A DNA stretch of 64,000 nucleotides, taken from positions 88,343,289-88,407,288 of the forward strand of contig QVOM02000025.1 in the NCBI GenBank assembly GCA_003586115.2, given 5' to 3'. The notes beneath the pieces are model-generated. The model did not search any database and had not been told where the DNA came from. It saw only the letters and a program-made list of their open reading frames with translations. Made by a program: the position numbers and the translations under genes. The stretch comes from Salvator merianae (lineage: Eukaryota > Chordata > Lepidosauria > Squamata > Teiidae). Below, one piece after another: positions 1 to 12,358 of the stretch (position 1 is the first letter of the stretch; the number at the start of each line of letters is the position of its first letter).

Positions 1-107
1 ATTCTGCTTGAGAAGCCCAGAAGCAGGTGGTGGGCCACTGTGTGAAACTGGATGCTGGATTAGATGGGCCGTGGCCTGATCCAGCAGGGCTTCCCTTATG
101 TCATGGG
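1..107 (+). mobile_element. CR1-like LINE 3' tail (partial)
   Basis: Sequence of the type tggatgctggattagatggg then cgtggcctgatccagcaggg recurs at many places in the window. The copy is cut by the left edge. Confidence 0.75.
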
Positions 108-170
108 CCCATTCAGGTGGACTTCCCCCACAAAAGTAGAAAATGTTAAGAGCTTCTGAAGAAATGGCCA

Positions 171-173
<3 letters not shown>

Positions 174-211
<38 letters not shown>
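174..211. repeat. (CA)n microsatellite
   Basis: About 18 uninterrupted CA units. Confidence 0.95.
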
Positions 212-213
<2 letters not shown>

Positions 214-731
214 GCTGAGACTCTCATTTCCCTTTGGAATGCAAAAATGCATAAAGGGCTCAACCTGATGGCTGCCAAGTGCCCTCTCCTGATGGAAAGC
301 ACAATTTGGGGGAACCTTTGCATGTTGCTCCAAGCAGAAGATGGCTGGAAAGCAACTGAACATTGCTGGTTAGAGCAAACCTTTCCTGCGTGTGATGCAT
401 GTTTGAGCTGCAGGTCACAATGAGATTGTGGTTCTGTGTATTTGTGAATCATCTATGCTTATAAAACCGCAACAGTAGCAAATCCTAGGCTGTGTTCATA
501 CACAGAGAGTAAGAAGGAGGAGGAGGAGGAGGGGGAGGAATAATGTTCCTTAGGAATGGCTCATGGACAGTTCACAGGTGGGATTGTTCACATGCCAGTC
601 TGCCTCTCCCCACTGGCATAAACATTCTAGACCAGCAAAGGTGGATTAGGGATTGGATGAGGTCACGAGGGCCACATGCTACCATCTCTAAGGTGCTTTG
701 GAGTTGCTCTTTTTGGCTACACATGAACATA

Positions 732-1172
732 GGCCCCATCCACGTGGAGGGAACATAGCACCATTATGGCACCACTATGGTAGGATTGCCACACATATCT
801 GTGGCAACCCCACCATAGCTACGATATTCCCCCCTGAAGTGCATGGTAGCCTAATTTGGGAAAACCTGACTCTCGTGGCGAGTTTTCTCGAAATAGTGGT
901 ATAATCCTTGTGGACAGAGCCACCATTTTCACTGTGACCACTGTGCATGTGCGGCTGCTGAAAAAAGACAGCCATGCATGCGCGGTGGTCATGATGGCGC
1001 ACATCTGGGTAATTTGCACCAGTGAAATACTCAGACGTGCACATCGCTAAAACGCACACAGAGTGGGCCCCCACGCTGTCTAGCTAACAGATGATGATTC
1101 CGGAGGGGCTTTTCTCCAGAATGTCGCCCGCTAGCACAATATTTGGCTGGCATCTGGAACCAGCCATAGCCT
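732..1172 (+). mobile_element. Unclassified DNA-transposon-like repeat, copy 1
   Basis: It matches 36043-36549 in inverted orientation. Shared blocks include ccaccatagc, the catgcgcggtggtcatgat region and ggggctttt-tccagaat. It begins with ggccccatccacgtgg and contains local inverted repeats such as gattgccacaca-tatctgtggcaa. No coding capacity. Confidence 0.55.
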
Positions 1173-1259
1173 TGTAGGATACTGAGCATGTAGATAGAAC
1201 ATCTGCTCTTTGATGTGCCCTCATGACTTTTTGCCTCATGACTCACATCATCTAGCAAG

Positions 1260-1865
1260 AGGAGTTATAGATTGATCCCACCAGCTTTAAAAAAGAAAAC
1301 TCAAAAGGCCACTTCTGAATGCTGAGGTGTGAGGTGGTTGTCATTGAGCTCTTAATATGCTTCTTTTCAGGAAGGAAAAGAGGACTATTAAATGGAGGGT
1401 TTGAGGGGGGTTGGGAGGCAGCTACAGAAAGCAGATTCATTTCAGACTGTTTTCAGACCAGGATATGGCATTGAGAAGATCCTTGTTCCCCTGGACGAGG
1501 AGGACCTTTAACAAGAAAGAGACAAGGGATGCCATTTCGCTGATAGGTCAATGGGGTTCACACTGTTGGCCATGGTGTCTTACTGGTGCGGTTCCAAGAT
1601 TACCAAATGGAGGCATCATGTTATGGTAGCTTAGCTCCTGCGTAGAGAAAATAGCATTGTGAGACTTCTGCTTAACCTCATGACATTTAATCTACAGAGA
1701 CCTGCTGGGAGATGCCATCCAGAGATACGAGATGAGGTTTGTGGATGTTCGTGTTCACTTATCCAGAAATTCGATCGAACCCAACCAGTCTCCTGCTTGC
1801 AAACTTGAATGATTTGATTGAACAGTTTGTGCTCGCTGTGTTTTTACCCTTGAAAAAAGTTTGGA
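1260..1865. other. No gene recognised
   Basis: 1450-1640 may be a worn LINE fragment but I cannot assign it. A 46-bp CR1-like tail relic follows at 1870-1915. Confidence 0.4.
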
Positions 1866-2224
1866 ATAGATGGGCCATGGCCTAATCCACCAGGGCTCCT
1901 CCTATGCTGTGTGGTGCTGTGGAGAAGGGCGACATAAATGACCAGGAAACAAAGTCCTGTGAAGCAAAGACTGAGATGTGTAGATATGTTTACTCTGGTA
2001 AGCAGATGGCCAAGGAGAGGATATACTAGCTCTCTTCAGAGTCTGGAATATTATCTTTTTTCAGACCACAGTTCCCATGTGCCTAAAATTTGTATTGTTT
2101 CTCTGGACCTCTGGTAAACTCTGATTAAAGTTTCTGAGGTAACAAGGTCAGCTGAGAACTGGAAGAGCCCTTACAAGCCTAAGTTGCTAGAATTTAGTCA
2201 CCCAAACTGTCTGTCCAACTGAAT

Positions 2225-2567
2225 AGGGATGTGCATGAAAAAAAATGTTTTTGATTAGTTTTTGAAATGAAAATTTGCATTTTTGCTTCATCAGTGAATT
2301 TTGTTATCGAAAAATGCATTTTTCGCATTTGTTTTTGCATTTTTAGCAAGGTTTTCCCATTGTCATTTTCATTGTTTAAACATAGCGAAAATTGTAAAAA
2401 ATGTGAAAACTCAATGAATTTCATTTTCACAAAAGCATAGGCTTTTTCGTTTTGGATTGAAAACTGTAAGTGCGAAAAAACTCGTTTTCGTTTCAATGCA
2501 AAAATTTGCAAAAACGAAAATTTTGTACAAATTTTTGAATATGAATTGAAATTTTGTACATCCCTAC
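2225..2567 (+). mobile_element. AT-rich DNA transposon with exact 8-bp target duplication
   Basis: The ends are AGGGATGTGC and TACATCCCT in inverted form. The element is flanked by AACTGAAT at 2217-2224 and again at 2568-2575. The interior is rich in TTTTGCA/TGCAAAA. A related copy lies at 38186-38520. A 160-codon minus-strand reading frame here is a by-product. Confidence 0.75.
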
Positions 2568-2575
2568 AACTGAAT

Positions 2576-3530
2576 ATAGCTTCATACATGCGCTTGGTTG
2601 TAGTGTACTTAAGTATTGTTTCTACTTGGGCTATTGTTACACACTGTCCCCATTTTCCCCACGGTTCCACTCCCAAATCAAGGAGATACCCTCAGGAACC
2701 CCATTTCACCATGGCGATGTCAGCTGCAGATACATCACCCTCCCTAGCAGGCCCAGTTGTGTAAACAAGGATTGCCCTGAGGGCAAATGCCACCCCATGT
2801 GACCTCAGCTGCTGTTGCTGTGGCAGGGTTCCCCTTTCATCTTCTTACGTCCTTGTCTTTCCTCTGGCTAAGCGTAATCTCCCTCCATGTCCTCCTGCTC
2901 CGTGGCCTTCAGGTTAGGCTGTCTGTCGCTCTGCATTTATTGTCCAGCCTTAACCTAAACGACACTTGGAGTGGAGACAGTTGTCATGGGCGGACAAAGC
3001 CAAGAGTGCTGATAGCAGTTCACAAGCCAAGGAAGCAAAACTCTCAGGAGCAAAACCAAAATGTGGTATCCTTCCTTTTATAGGCAACATTATTTATTTG
3101 GTAGGCTGTGGTATTTTTTAACAGCTTTCCTGACAGACTCACAAAGTGCTTTGTAGTTAATTACACATGGGGCCTTTTTGCACTTTCCATCACGGAATGA
3201 ATGAATGAATTTATTTGTACGGTCAGTGACCAGAATCAAAGTACAGAAAAGTTTCTTAATATATTCAAAATCAACATATAAAAATAATGTACAAGATACA
3301 AAACTATGACTGTGAAATATTGTAGTAATAAAATTTAAAGTATGTACCATTTGTCAGCATTATCTTATTTATCTAAAAATCCTGGCTGTTAGTTGCAGTT
3401 GCTTTTGTTCTTAATTTGATTGCTATTGCACATTGTTATCATTCCAATATATTAAAAAGGGAACAACTATAGACCCACCAGTCTCTTGAATATCATTAGC
3501 AAGTTATATGCACCATCAGGGAATAGAGCT
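2576..3530. other. No gene recognised
   Basis: Intergenic sequence with a short (AATG)n run near 3197-3210; I see no exon-like or repeat-family signal that I can name. Confidence 0.4.
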
Positions 3531-3532
3531 TG

Positions 3533-3745
3533 CAGCGCGAAGACTGTCTGCACTGTGAGGTCTTGGAACAGAAAGCCAGCAGGATACCAGCATTCGCAGC
3601 CGTTCTGTGCCATGACAGTGCTGGGAAGCTTCTGGCTGCTGCCATGGGGTCCGGCAACACTGCGCAATTGTGCATGATTGTGCAGGTGCAGTCATGCCAC
3701 ACAGCTGTGCATTTGTACCCAGAAGCATTTGCACCCAGGAACCAA
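3533..3745 (+). mobile_element. hAT-like non-autonomous element, partial
   Basis: It shares ccagcaggataccagcatt, ctgctgccatgg and cacccaggaa-type blocks with the longer copies at 23966-24340 and 39653-40140. It abuts an L2 fragment. Confidence 0.6.
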
Positions 3746-5455
3746 TAGTCCCATGTGGAGGCTAGAAGAGCATGGATAATGGTGGCCAGGAGATCTCTGA
3801 CCAGGAAGGGCTTGAACTATCTTACTAACCTGAGATGGAGATGGACACTCCTGGCACAGATGCCACCTGAGAATCAAGTGACATTTGGGAATCAAGAGAG
3901 TGCCTAGGATCTGGACCTGTTCTTTCAAGGGGAGTGCATACCTAGCCACTTCCTTAGTACAGGAGCCTGGGACCCACAACACCTTCATCTTGTCAGGATT
4001 CATTTTGACTTTATTGGACCACATCCAGCCCTTCACAGCATCCAGACCTTGGTTTAGAACTTGAACTACCTCACCTGATTTGGATGGAACAGAGATCCAG
4101 AGCAGGATGTCATCAGCATACTGCTGGCACATAACTCCACAACCTCTCATGATCTGACTGCTAGCATACCTGCAGTTGTCTCACCACCACCTTCTCAGGT
4201 GCCTTGTCCAAAAGAGGGAGATTGGCTGATAATTGCTCCAATCTTCTGAGGCCAAGAAGTCCTCTTGAGGAGGAGGTGTGCCACTGCTTTCTTGAAAGTA
4301 GCTGGCACTCAGCCATCCCATAGAGAAGCATTAATTATTTGCTGGATCCAGCCCATCAACCAATCCACCCCATTAGCTTTTATCATCCATGCAGGGCAAG
4401 GATCAAGAGGACAAGTGGTAGAACGAACCGCTGCAAACAGCTTGCTCACCTCATGGGCCTGCAAATCTGAAAATCATCCAATACAACAGGACCAGATGGT
4501 GCTCTTGACACCTCCATGCACTCATAACCAATAACGGCATCCAATTCCGTACAAATCTTGAGTGATTTTGTCCTCCAATTGCCTTGCAAACTTGTCGCAG
4601 CTGTCTTGAGATGAAGAAAGGAGCACCCTCCCCTTACCTGTGGAGACAAGCCCTCTTACCACTCAGAAGAACTCAACTGGAAGGCTACTGGAGGACGCAA
4701 TGGTGGCTGGTTGGATTCACTCTGCGATTTATGCCATTGATGCTCTAGTTGACAACCAGCCCACCTCATTGCTTGAAGATCAGATGAAAACCATGGTGAC
4801 CTGTGGACTGCATTTCACTGTTCAAGACACTTGGAGCAGTCATGTCGAGATCTCTGGTCACTTCGCTCTTCCAAAGCTTTGACGGGACTGTTCATACTAG
4901 TTGGAAATTCCCAAAGAGCGTTCCAGAAACTCACAGTCTCCATAGCAATCGGTAGCCGAGAGCCCAAATTTCACCAGAAAATGGTCCATCTATAGTGACT
5001 GGCTCACTGTGAGCCCATCTATTAATGGGACGTCATCCACCCTCCCAGCACTGAACACTGAGTTGAGAGTATGTCCTGCAATGTGAGTAGGAATGGTAAT
5101 GGATTGAGATAGCCCCAAAGATGTCATGGAGGCCATGAAGTTCTGAACAAGACCATAGCAAGCCTCCTTGGCATGGAAGTTAATATTCCCCCATCACAAC
5201 AGTATTGGGGGCACATACCATTACATCCAAGATGGTCTCCACTAGGTTTGGGGTGGGAGAATGTTGGGCAGCAGGGTGAAAGACACACCAGGAGCACCTC
5301 TATTCTGCTTCTCCATCCCATCACCAGGAACAGAGCAGGAACATCCTGGACACATCATGGGTCAGGTGTCTGTGAAAAGAATGGAATCTTTATGGATTAT
5401 AGCAACCTCCCGCTCCAACCAGCTAGTCTAGGCTGGTGCTCTATAGATTTGAAAT
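3746..5455 (-). mobile_element. L2-type LINE fragment with reverse-transcriptase motif
   Basis: The minus strand reads QQYADDILLWI, then GWMWSNKVKMNPDKMKVLWV. This is the YADD catalytic box and the following N-K-x-K-x-N-P-x-K-x-x-V-L-W signature of L2 reverse transcriptase. Upstream parts of the open reading frame at 4150-5450 are broken by many stops. The element is dead. Confidence 0.75.
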
Positions 5456-5459
5456 AGGA

Positions 5460-5999
5460 TGTTAACTGCTTGTTTTTATCTTTAAAAGTGCTTTTGAATG
5501 CACTTTACTTAGGAAAACAGAGGTGAACGGAATCAATAGGTGCTTGAAATGTTGATAATATTGGACGCATAAGGTGTGTGTTTTATTATATTATCTAAAT
5601 TGTATTTTCATTTCTTATGGGTTTTATAGCAACTATGTTTTAAAACCTTTTTGCAAACCCCTTGAAGTTGCTAAGGAAGGCAATTCATAAAAACAACTAT
5701 CTCAGATGACCATGGAATGGAGGAGAAAGAATTAGAGCAGATGACAAAATATCCACGTCTGCAAATTGAAATCCAATGCCTCACAACAGATTCAGTAGTT
5801 GTGGGCACATTAGGTGCAATCGATGCCAAAGAAATTCAAGTAAAGTAATGATTCTACAATTGCAAAATGCAAGAGAACATAGAACGTGCCCATTTCTTTG
5901 TAGGTACCTTGTTCATTCCTAAATCTTTGCTCAGGAGTACACTTAATCAGGGGCCCAAACTCCAGACAATCTGATGGATTGTGTAACTGTCAATAATAC
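5460..5999. other. No gene recognised
   Basis: AT-rich intergenic sequence without visible coding or repeat signal. Confidence 0.4.
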
Positions 6000-6024
6000 A
6001 ACAAACAAACAAACAAACAAACAA
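6000..6024. repeat. (AAAC)n microsatellite
   Basis: About six units of aaac. Confidence 0.9.
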
Positions 6025-6057
6025 TGATATTTAGGCCCTCAGCGGAAGCTTGAATTG

Positions 6058-6262
6058 TGAAGATAAGAACGTAAGAATGTAAGAAATACACCACTGATTT
6101 GGACCCATGGCCCATCTAATCTAGTAGTCTGTTCTCACAGTGGCCAACTTGCTGCTTAAGGAAGTCAACTAGAAGGGCAGACTTGCTCTACCTGCAGTCT
6201 CCCAGAAGCTGGCCTTCAGAGGCAAATCACTTCCTGCTACCATCAAGGTTAATAGCCATTGG
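6058..6262 (-). mobile_element. Diverged CR1-like LINE 3' tail
   Basis: The plus strand reads gacccatggcccatctaat then ctgttctcacagtggccaac, the reverse of a CR1 3' end. It is more diverged than the other copies. Confidence 0.6.
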
Positions 6263-7820
6263 CAGCTTCTGCATGCGCCCCATATTCTGGTCCACACTGG
6301 GCCAGACGAACCATAGCGTGGGTTAAGGGACACCTGCAGTTTGGACAGCTCATCCAGTCTCAGCCCGACCTGCCAGTTTCAAAGGCCAGACCCAGCCTTG
6401 ACAGCATTTCCAGCCGGGCCCATTTCAATGGCAGACTGGCTTCTGGCACAACTTTTGGAGGCACTTCCGTGTGTGCTGCCAACTATGGGGGGTTGCTTTT
6501 TGCACACTCTTTGTACTCAAGAATAATCAAAGTAGTATCCTGGTGGACCTCTTTGTCAAGATCTACTGCAGGACTGGGATAGGGCGCCATTTTGGTGCCC
6601 TGTCCCTATCCATAGCTTCGGCTGGTGCTACTCTGCACTAGTGTGTGCAAGACAGGAGTCTGCACCCCTTCCGAGGCTGGAACAAAGGTAAGTGCAGAAA
6701 GCGCCTTTGATAGCCCTGATTTCCGTGAATTAGCCAGCACCAGATTGCATGGTAAACCAATCAGGTAGTTGAAACCCATTCAGCTCGATTTTTTTCCCTA
6801 AAGTTTTTTATCGCAAAAAAGAGTTATAATAGTAATTAATAAAAATTAATGTGTAACTTTTAATAAACCACTTAGAATGACATACACTTTTCTCTGACTG
6901 CTTTATAAAAAGCTACACATTAATTTTAAGTAATAATAATTGCATCATGCAGTAAAGTGCATTAATAGTCAATAAGCATGAAGTTTTAATCTGGTCCAGC
7001 AACTAAATGGACATGTTCAGGAATGCACTGCCCATCTGCAAACAGGAAAAGTTTGGATAAAGAACAAAGAAAAATGCTGTGCTCCCACAGCTCTGCCTCC
7101 CCCAAATAAAAATAAAAAAAATCAGATTGAAGGGCCGCCTGCCTTACCTTTTAAAGCCACCATGGGTTCCCTTTGAGCTCCTCTCCTCCCTCTTGTGAGT
7201 GAAGAAGTTCAGCTCCTTTTCTGGATTCTGAAGCGCCTATTGATTGTTCGCATAGGGCTGTTGCACCTTTGAATGTCAGTTCCTGATAACATTCAAAACT
7301 AATCTTGGCTTTCATGCCGCTATCAGCCCACTTGGAGTGCCTGCGCGGTGGAAAGTCCACTCTGTGCTCCTGGGTGCTTTGTAATATTTTTAGAGCCGTT
7401 GGCAGCTGGGAGGTGGAGAATCAAAGCAGTCGAAGCCCAGGAGGGAGGAAAGCTTGGTACAAAAAGAGGCCCAGCAGGGACCTTTTGCTCACTTTTGCCC
7501 TCAGCAGAAGCAAAGCATTGTGGAGTCTGGGTGGGAGACTGAAGAACACAAGAAGAGTTCACCTGGGACAGGCTATCTAGGCAAGCATCTTGTTCTCTGC
7601 ACTAGCCAGCCAGAGACCTCCTGGAAACATCAGAGCAGGATACTAGGAGGTAAGAGATTGCAGCCACTCCTAGAATGAAGTGACTGATTGTAGAATGAAG
7701 CTTGGTGGGCTGGTAATTTCTTCGCCAGAGTGGGTTACTTGGGGAAAAGAATAGGCCAGGAGTGGCCTTTTCATCAGGCATCATGGGAGGCTATTTTTGG
7801 CTGTGGATGCTCAGGTGGCA
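6263..7820. other. No gene recognised
   Basis: 6263-6690 has repeat-like character (ggcgccattttggtgccc palindrome) and may be a DNA-transposon relic similar to parts of 30050-30130 and 37670-37700. The rest is unassigned. Confidence 0.35.
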
Positions 7821-7828
7821 GTGATAAC

Positions 7829-8011
7829 CAGTGGTGGCCCGTGACTTTAAGGGCAGGTGTTCGTGCGTGCACCATGGCTGCTCGTGGAGCCTCCGTACTG
7901 ATGCAGCAGGTCGCCTAGCAACCTGCTGCATCAGTACGGAGGCACAAAGACCCCGCGAACAGCCATGGCGCAAGTGCGAACACCCGCCCTTAAAGTCACG
8001 GGCTGCCACTG
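7829..8011. mobile_element. Palindromic hAT-like element with exact target duplication
   Basis: A 183-bp near-perfect inverted repeat starts CAGTGGTGGCCCGTG and ends GCTGCCACTG. It is flanked by GTGATAAC at 7821-7828 and 8012-8019. The centre is ctgatgcagcaggt/acctgctgcatcag. The 8-bp duplication and CAGTGGC-type ends place it with hAT transposons. Confidence 0.88.
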
Positions 8012-8196
8012 GTGATAACTGAAAAGGTCTACTACCCAGCTCACTCTGTGCCTCTGGGAAGAGACAGCTGCTCTGGTGTGGACAGTATCCCGTCACTGCG
8101 AAATGCTTCAGCCAAGATGGTTTGTAGCCCCCCCCCCCGGAAAACTTTGGTTATTGGTTGGCTGTATAAAGTTGATCAATAATAAAATTGCTGGGT

Positions 8197-8341
8197 TTGG
8201 GCCCAAGTTTTAATCCAGCTTCAGTCTAATTTCAGAGTGACAGAGCACATCAGCAAAGTGAGTAGTCATTTTCTTTCCATAATTTCTAACCCAAAAGTGG
8301 ATTGAAACTGAATTTAAAACTTAGATGTAGATGGGGCCTTT
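8197..8341. mobile_element. Foldback repeat (tttaatccagcttcagt family)
   Basis: Ends carry ttttaatccagcttcagtc and an imperfect inverse; the interior has cacatcagcaaagtgagtag. Better copies lie at 20208-20411 and 46787-46979. Confidence 0.6.
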
Positions 8342-10410
8342 GTTTATCTAACAGGGGTAGAGGCAGCAAAATATGACCAGTAGCCCATCAGCTCAGAGCG
8401 TACAGGAGCAGCATGGGATTCACAAATGCACCAAAATCTTTGGCTGTCGTCACATTAGTATCACTGGGTCAACTTTGATTTAACTTGAGCAATTGTCATC
8501 ACATCCTTGATGCCATTCATTGGCTAAATACTGTATTTAGACCGGGTTCATTCCTTGCATCGATGTGGTTAGAATTCTGCCTACATGTGTTTCTAAAGAC
8601 CTCAGCAGAGATGATTCTATCACATTTCTGAATTTCCTTTAAACTTCCCAAAATGGGTAGCACAATAAAATAGTAAAATAACATTCAATTAAAATCATCA
8701 TTGTCAAAAATACCCTAGAGCAAGATGAAACTATAGATAAAATTTTCAAGGAGCTTGCATTCAATGAGAATTCGCAGGCCTATTTTGAAAATCTTTAATT
8801 ATTCTCGTGTATGCATGGTCGTGAATCCCAGAAAATATGAAATATGCATCTATTTGTTTAACTTTAAAAGATTTTGATATCTCAGAACGCTCTCAGTTGC
8901 TTCAGAAAACCTTACAATGGAAAAACTATTGGGGTTCTGTCCCTATTTTGCTGCTACTTTCTCTTTATTCTGTGACTATTATTATAATGATATAAAAAGG
9001 TATTTCCCCACCTTCCTAATTTCTTCTATTTTTGCATATTTGTCACACTTAATTTTTTCAGATGTTCCCACAGAGACAATATGAGACAAAGACAGCCTAG
9101 TAAACCCAGAATGCAGCTTTTATTCTGAACATGAACTTCAGACACCAAAATGTGTAATTATTAAAGGTCTGAACTTTCAGATTTCACAAAATCTAGACGA
9201 ATGGAAACTTTTATCAGATTTTGAACTCTCCTTTACTGTCTTCTTAACAATTTAAGTATTTAAGTGCCCAGAAATTTATTTATTTATTTATTTTTAAACC
9301 ACCTGGCACCAAAGTCTCAGGGCAGTGAATAATTAAGATACAATTCAGTAAAACAGTTAATAAAATGAAATAAAATCTATCAATATGACAGGTGAGGGAG
9401 ACATAGCTAAGATTAATTATCAAAGGTCTGGGTGAACAGAAATATTTTTATTCAACACCAGAAGATGAGCAGTGAAGTATGATGTATTTCTGGGGGAAAG
9501 CTATTGCATATGGTAACATAAATGTGACATGTCAAATGCCTATTAAAATCCTTTTCTTTTCCACTATGACACCAATTTAGTTTCAATTTGTAATCAGCCA
9601 CAAATCTGCAGTCCTTTATGCCTGCATTGGTGCTAAACCAAGTACCTCTCTTGACTGTATATGTGCTCAGGCATGAAGATTTTCTCTTTTGAATTTAATT
9701 TTGAAAGGTTTTAGAGCAATTTTCTGTCTTGGACGGGTTCCTTCGATTGATTCCTTTAGGATACTGATAAGAGAGCTGAAGAGTTTGGGCTCCAGCAGAG
9801 AATTCTGAGATGTATCTCATGAAATACCCACAAGCTAAGCTCCAGCTGACCCTATTTGTTTCCAAGGATTTCTTTTCATGTTTCATTTTATCAATTCCTT
9901 TGCTATATTTCTGATAGTCCTGAGTTGACCTTGTGTTGAGAAAAGCCCCTTTGCACTCTCTCAAGCACTTAATGTTTGACTGGAGTACTCCATGAAATAT
10001 ATTTCTATATGTCTTTGGTGCACAAGCATCTCAGTGTAAATCCAGCCAACCATGGACATTTCTCTACGGTTTCATGAGAGTGCCATTGTAAATTGAGTCT
10101 TTGGGAAAACTGACTGCAGCCCAGCCCCCCTCCCCCCCTTACTGGAAAGATATACAGTTTACTCACACTTAACTGCAGCTTCCGTGAAAATGTCACATAA
10201 TGTCACAAATGTCATGCAAGCATCCCTTGAAAAGCCACATTTCTGTTAGCAGCAATTTCCACAAACCTTGTGCAATGCCCACATTACACCATCTACAATG
10301 GTTTGCATGAAATTTGCATGAACTGTATGCATTGGAATCTACTCAGAGATGTTAGAACAAGCTTAGATCCTCATCTGTGAAATCTTGGTCAATCAGGACC
10401 AAGGATAGAG
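8342..10410. other. No gene recognised; AT-rich intergenic DNA
   Basis: It includes a (TTTA)n run and a possible reversed LINE tail at about 9275-9420 (accacctggcacc). No exon-like signal was found. Confidence 0.45.
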
Positions 10411-10479
10411 CACATGGCTGGAGCCAGCTGGAGCAGTCACACTCATACAAGGAGGGGAATTGCCTCAGCAAATTCAGTC

Positions 10480-10907
10480 CGCAGCATCTTCAGCCTTGAA
10501 AGATGGGGTTTAAGAGGGGACCTTATTGAAGTCTATGAAATCATGTATGGTATTGAATGGGTGGAGAGAAAAACACTCTTTTCCCTATCGCACAACACTA
10601 AGACCAGGAGCACTCTACGAAGCTGATGGGTAGGAGAATTAGGACTGACAAGAGGAAGTATTTTTTTCACCCAGAGGGTTATTGGTCTATGGGATTTACC
10701 ACCAGAAGAGGTGTTGACAGCAACCAGCCTGGATAGCTTTAAGAACAGATTGGACAGATTCATGGAGGTCAGGCGTACCAATGTCTACTAGAATGGATGC
10801 CTAGGTACCGTCTCCAAGGTGGAGAGACAGGCAGGAGGCCTCTAAAGGTCATTTGCAGGGAATCAAGAGCAGGTGTTGCTTTTTTATTCTGCTTGAGAAT
10901 CCCCGGA
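10480..10907 (+). mobile_element. CR1-like LINE, 3' end of ORF2 and tail
   Basis: Codes FSLERWGLRGDLIEVYEIMY, then broken sequence for the LDSFKNRLDRFMEV end, then the aggcaggaggcctctaaagg tail. It is the same family as the longer frame at 45222-45797. Confidence 0.75.
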
Positions 10908-11385
10908 AGCAGTGAATTCCAGAGCTTAACTATGCATTGTGCAAAAAATATTTCCTCTTGTCTCTCCTGATTTATCCAGGATTCGTTGGGTGACGCGTGG
11001 TTCTAGTATTTTGGGAAAAGCAGAAAAATGTCTCCCTATCCACTCTGTACAAACCATGCATAATTTTTTACACTTCTGTCATGTCTCCTCTTACGCACCT
11101 CCTTTCTAGAGTAAAAAGCCCTGGACATTGCAGCTTTTCCTTGTACAAAAGCTCCTCCAATCTCTTGATCATCTTAGTTTTCCCCCTCTGCTCCAGCTCT
11201 ACTGTGTCATTTTTGGGACGTGGCAGCTAAATCTACACACATTATTGCACATGGGGTCATACCATCAATATGGATAAAGGCACTATAATATCAACATCTT
11301 TGTTTCCAATACCATTTTTATTATCCCTAACATTCTATTGGCCTTTTTTATTGCTGATGCACACTTTCATGGAACTCTCTTCGAC
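10908..11385 (-). mobile_element. CR1 LINE fragment, second subfamily
   Basis: The plus strand carries the reversed CR1 C-terminal region (tgtctcctcttacgcacctc, then cttgatcatcttagttttcc, then cctaacattctattggcctt). It differs clearly from the neighbouring plus-strand family. Confidence 0.65.
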
Positions 11386-11664
11386 TTCAAAAATACAATA
11401 AAACACCAGTCATCAGCACAGGTGAAATCGCTCCACATCATATCACAATCATCCACTTCCCAAAAAAAGAGCAACCCATTCATAATCACAGCCGGGCATC
11501 AGATAAGGGAGGGAGGGTTCTCTTTTGCAAAAGGCCTGACTGACAGGAACTGGCCAGCGTGCATCCACAGAAACCAAGGATTGTGCCTTCTTTGCTGCTC
11601 GCCGTCCTCTGAGAAATAGCTGCACCAGAACAGGAACTACTGTGGAACGCAGCAGCACAACTGC

Positions 11665-12358
11665 TGATGGGAGTTTCTGGACAGACATACATCACACTAG
11701 ACTTGAAGGAACTACACTGGTTACCAATTCGCTACCAAGCCCAACTCAGGGTGTTGATATTGATATATAAAAATGCAGCGGCAGCCGCTGGCTTTAAGCC
11801 TGGGTGTTCGCGCCCTGCGCAAAGTGCACCAGGGCTGTTCGAAGAGCCTCTGCACCTCCATACTGTGACCTGCTGCAGCAGTACGGAGGCCCGGAGGCCC
11901 CACGAATGGCCATGGCACACTTTGCGCGGGGTGCAAACATCTGGACTTAAAGCCGGCGGCCGCCACTGCCTAAATGACTTGGGCCCTGAATATCTGCCAG
12001 AGCACTTTCTCCCATATAGACCTGCCTGTGCTTTAAGATCACAAAATGAGGGCCTTCTTGCACTTCTGCTACCCTTGGAGGTGCAAGATGCTGCAGCATG
12101 CTTTGGAATAGCCTCCCAGCGGAGTACACCAGGCACCAACTACACGTGGTTTTCAATGTGTGGTGAAAACATATCTTTGCACCCAGACCTTTGATTCTTA
12201 GTTTCTCTGAATGCAGTCCTGCCAGGCTGGAGGGGAAGAAGGGAGGTTGGGTAGATTATATTTAAAATATGTTTCCGTGTTTGTTTTATTGTATCCTGCA
12301 ACCTGACCTGCTAGCTCGAGGTGTAGGGTGGGATACAAAAGTTATAAACAAACAAACG
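11665..12358 (+). mobile_element. L2-type LINE 3' end, interrupted by a foldback element
   Basis: Before the insertion it codes ITLDLKELHWLPIRYQAQLR. After it, LNDLGPEYLPEHFLPYRPAC follows, then the L2 tail ending in (AAAC)n at about 12341-12357. The insertion at 11776-11968 happens to stay open, giving a 175-codon chimeric frame. Confidence 0.75.
11776..11968. mobile_element. Palindromic hAT-like element inside L2
   Basis: Ends are CAGCGGCAGCCG and CGGCCGCCACTG. Flanks taaaaatg and cctaaatg are an imperfect 8-bp duplication. Same family as 7829-8011. Confidence 0.8.

Noticed and set aside
96..452. 118-codon minus-strand frame
   Set aside because: Runs through the (CA)n microsatellite and a LINE tail; poly-Val/Cys stretch is a repeat product.
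2194..2676. 160-codon minus-strand frame
   Set aside because: It lies in the AT-rich transposon 2225-2567 and is made of its TTTTGCA words; no splice or codon signal.
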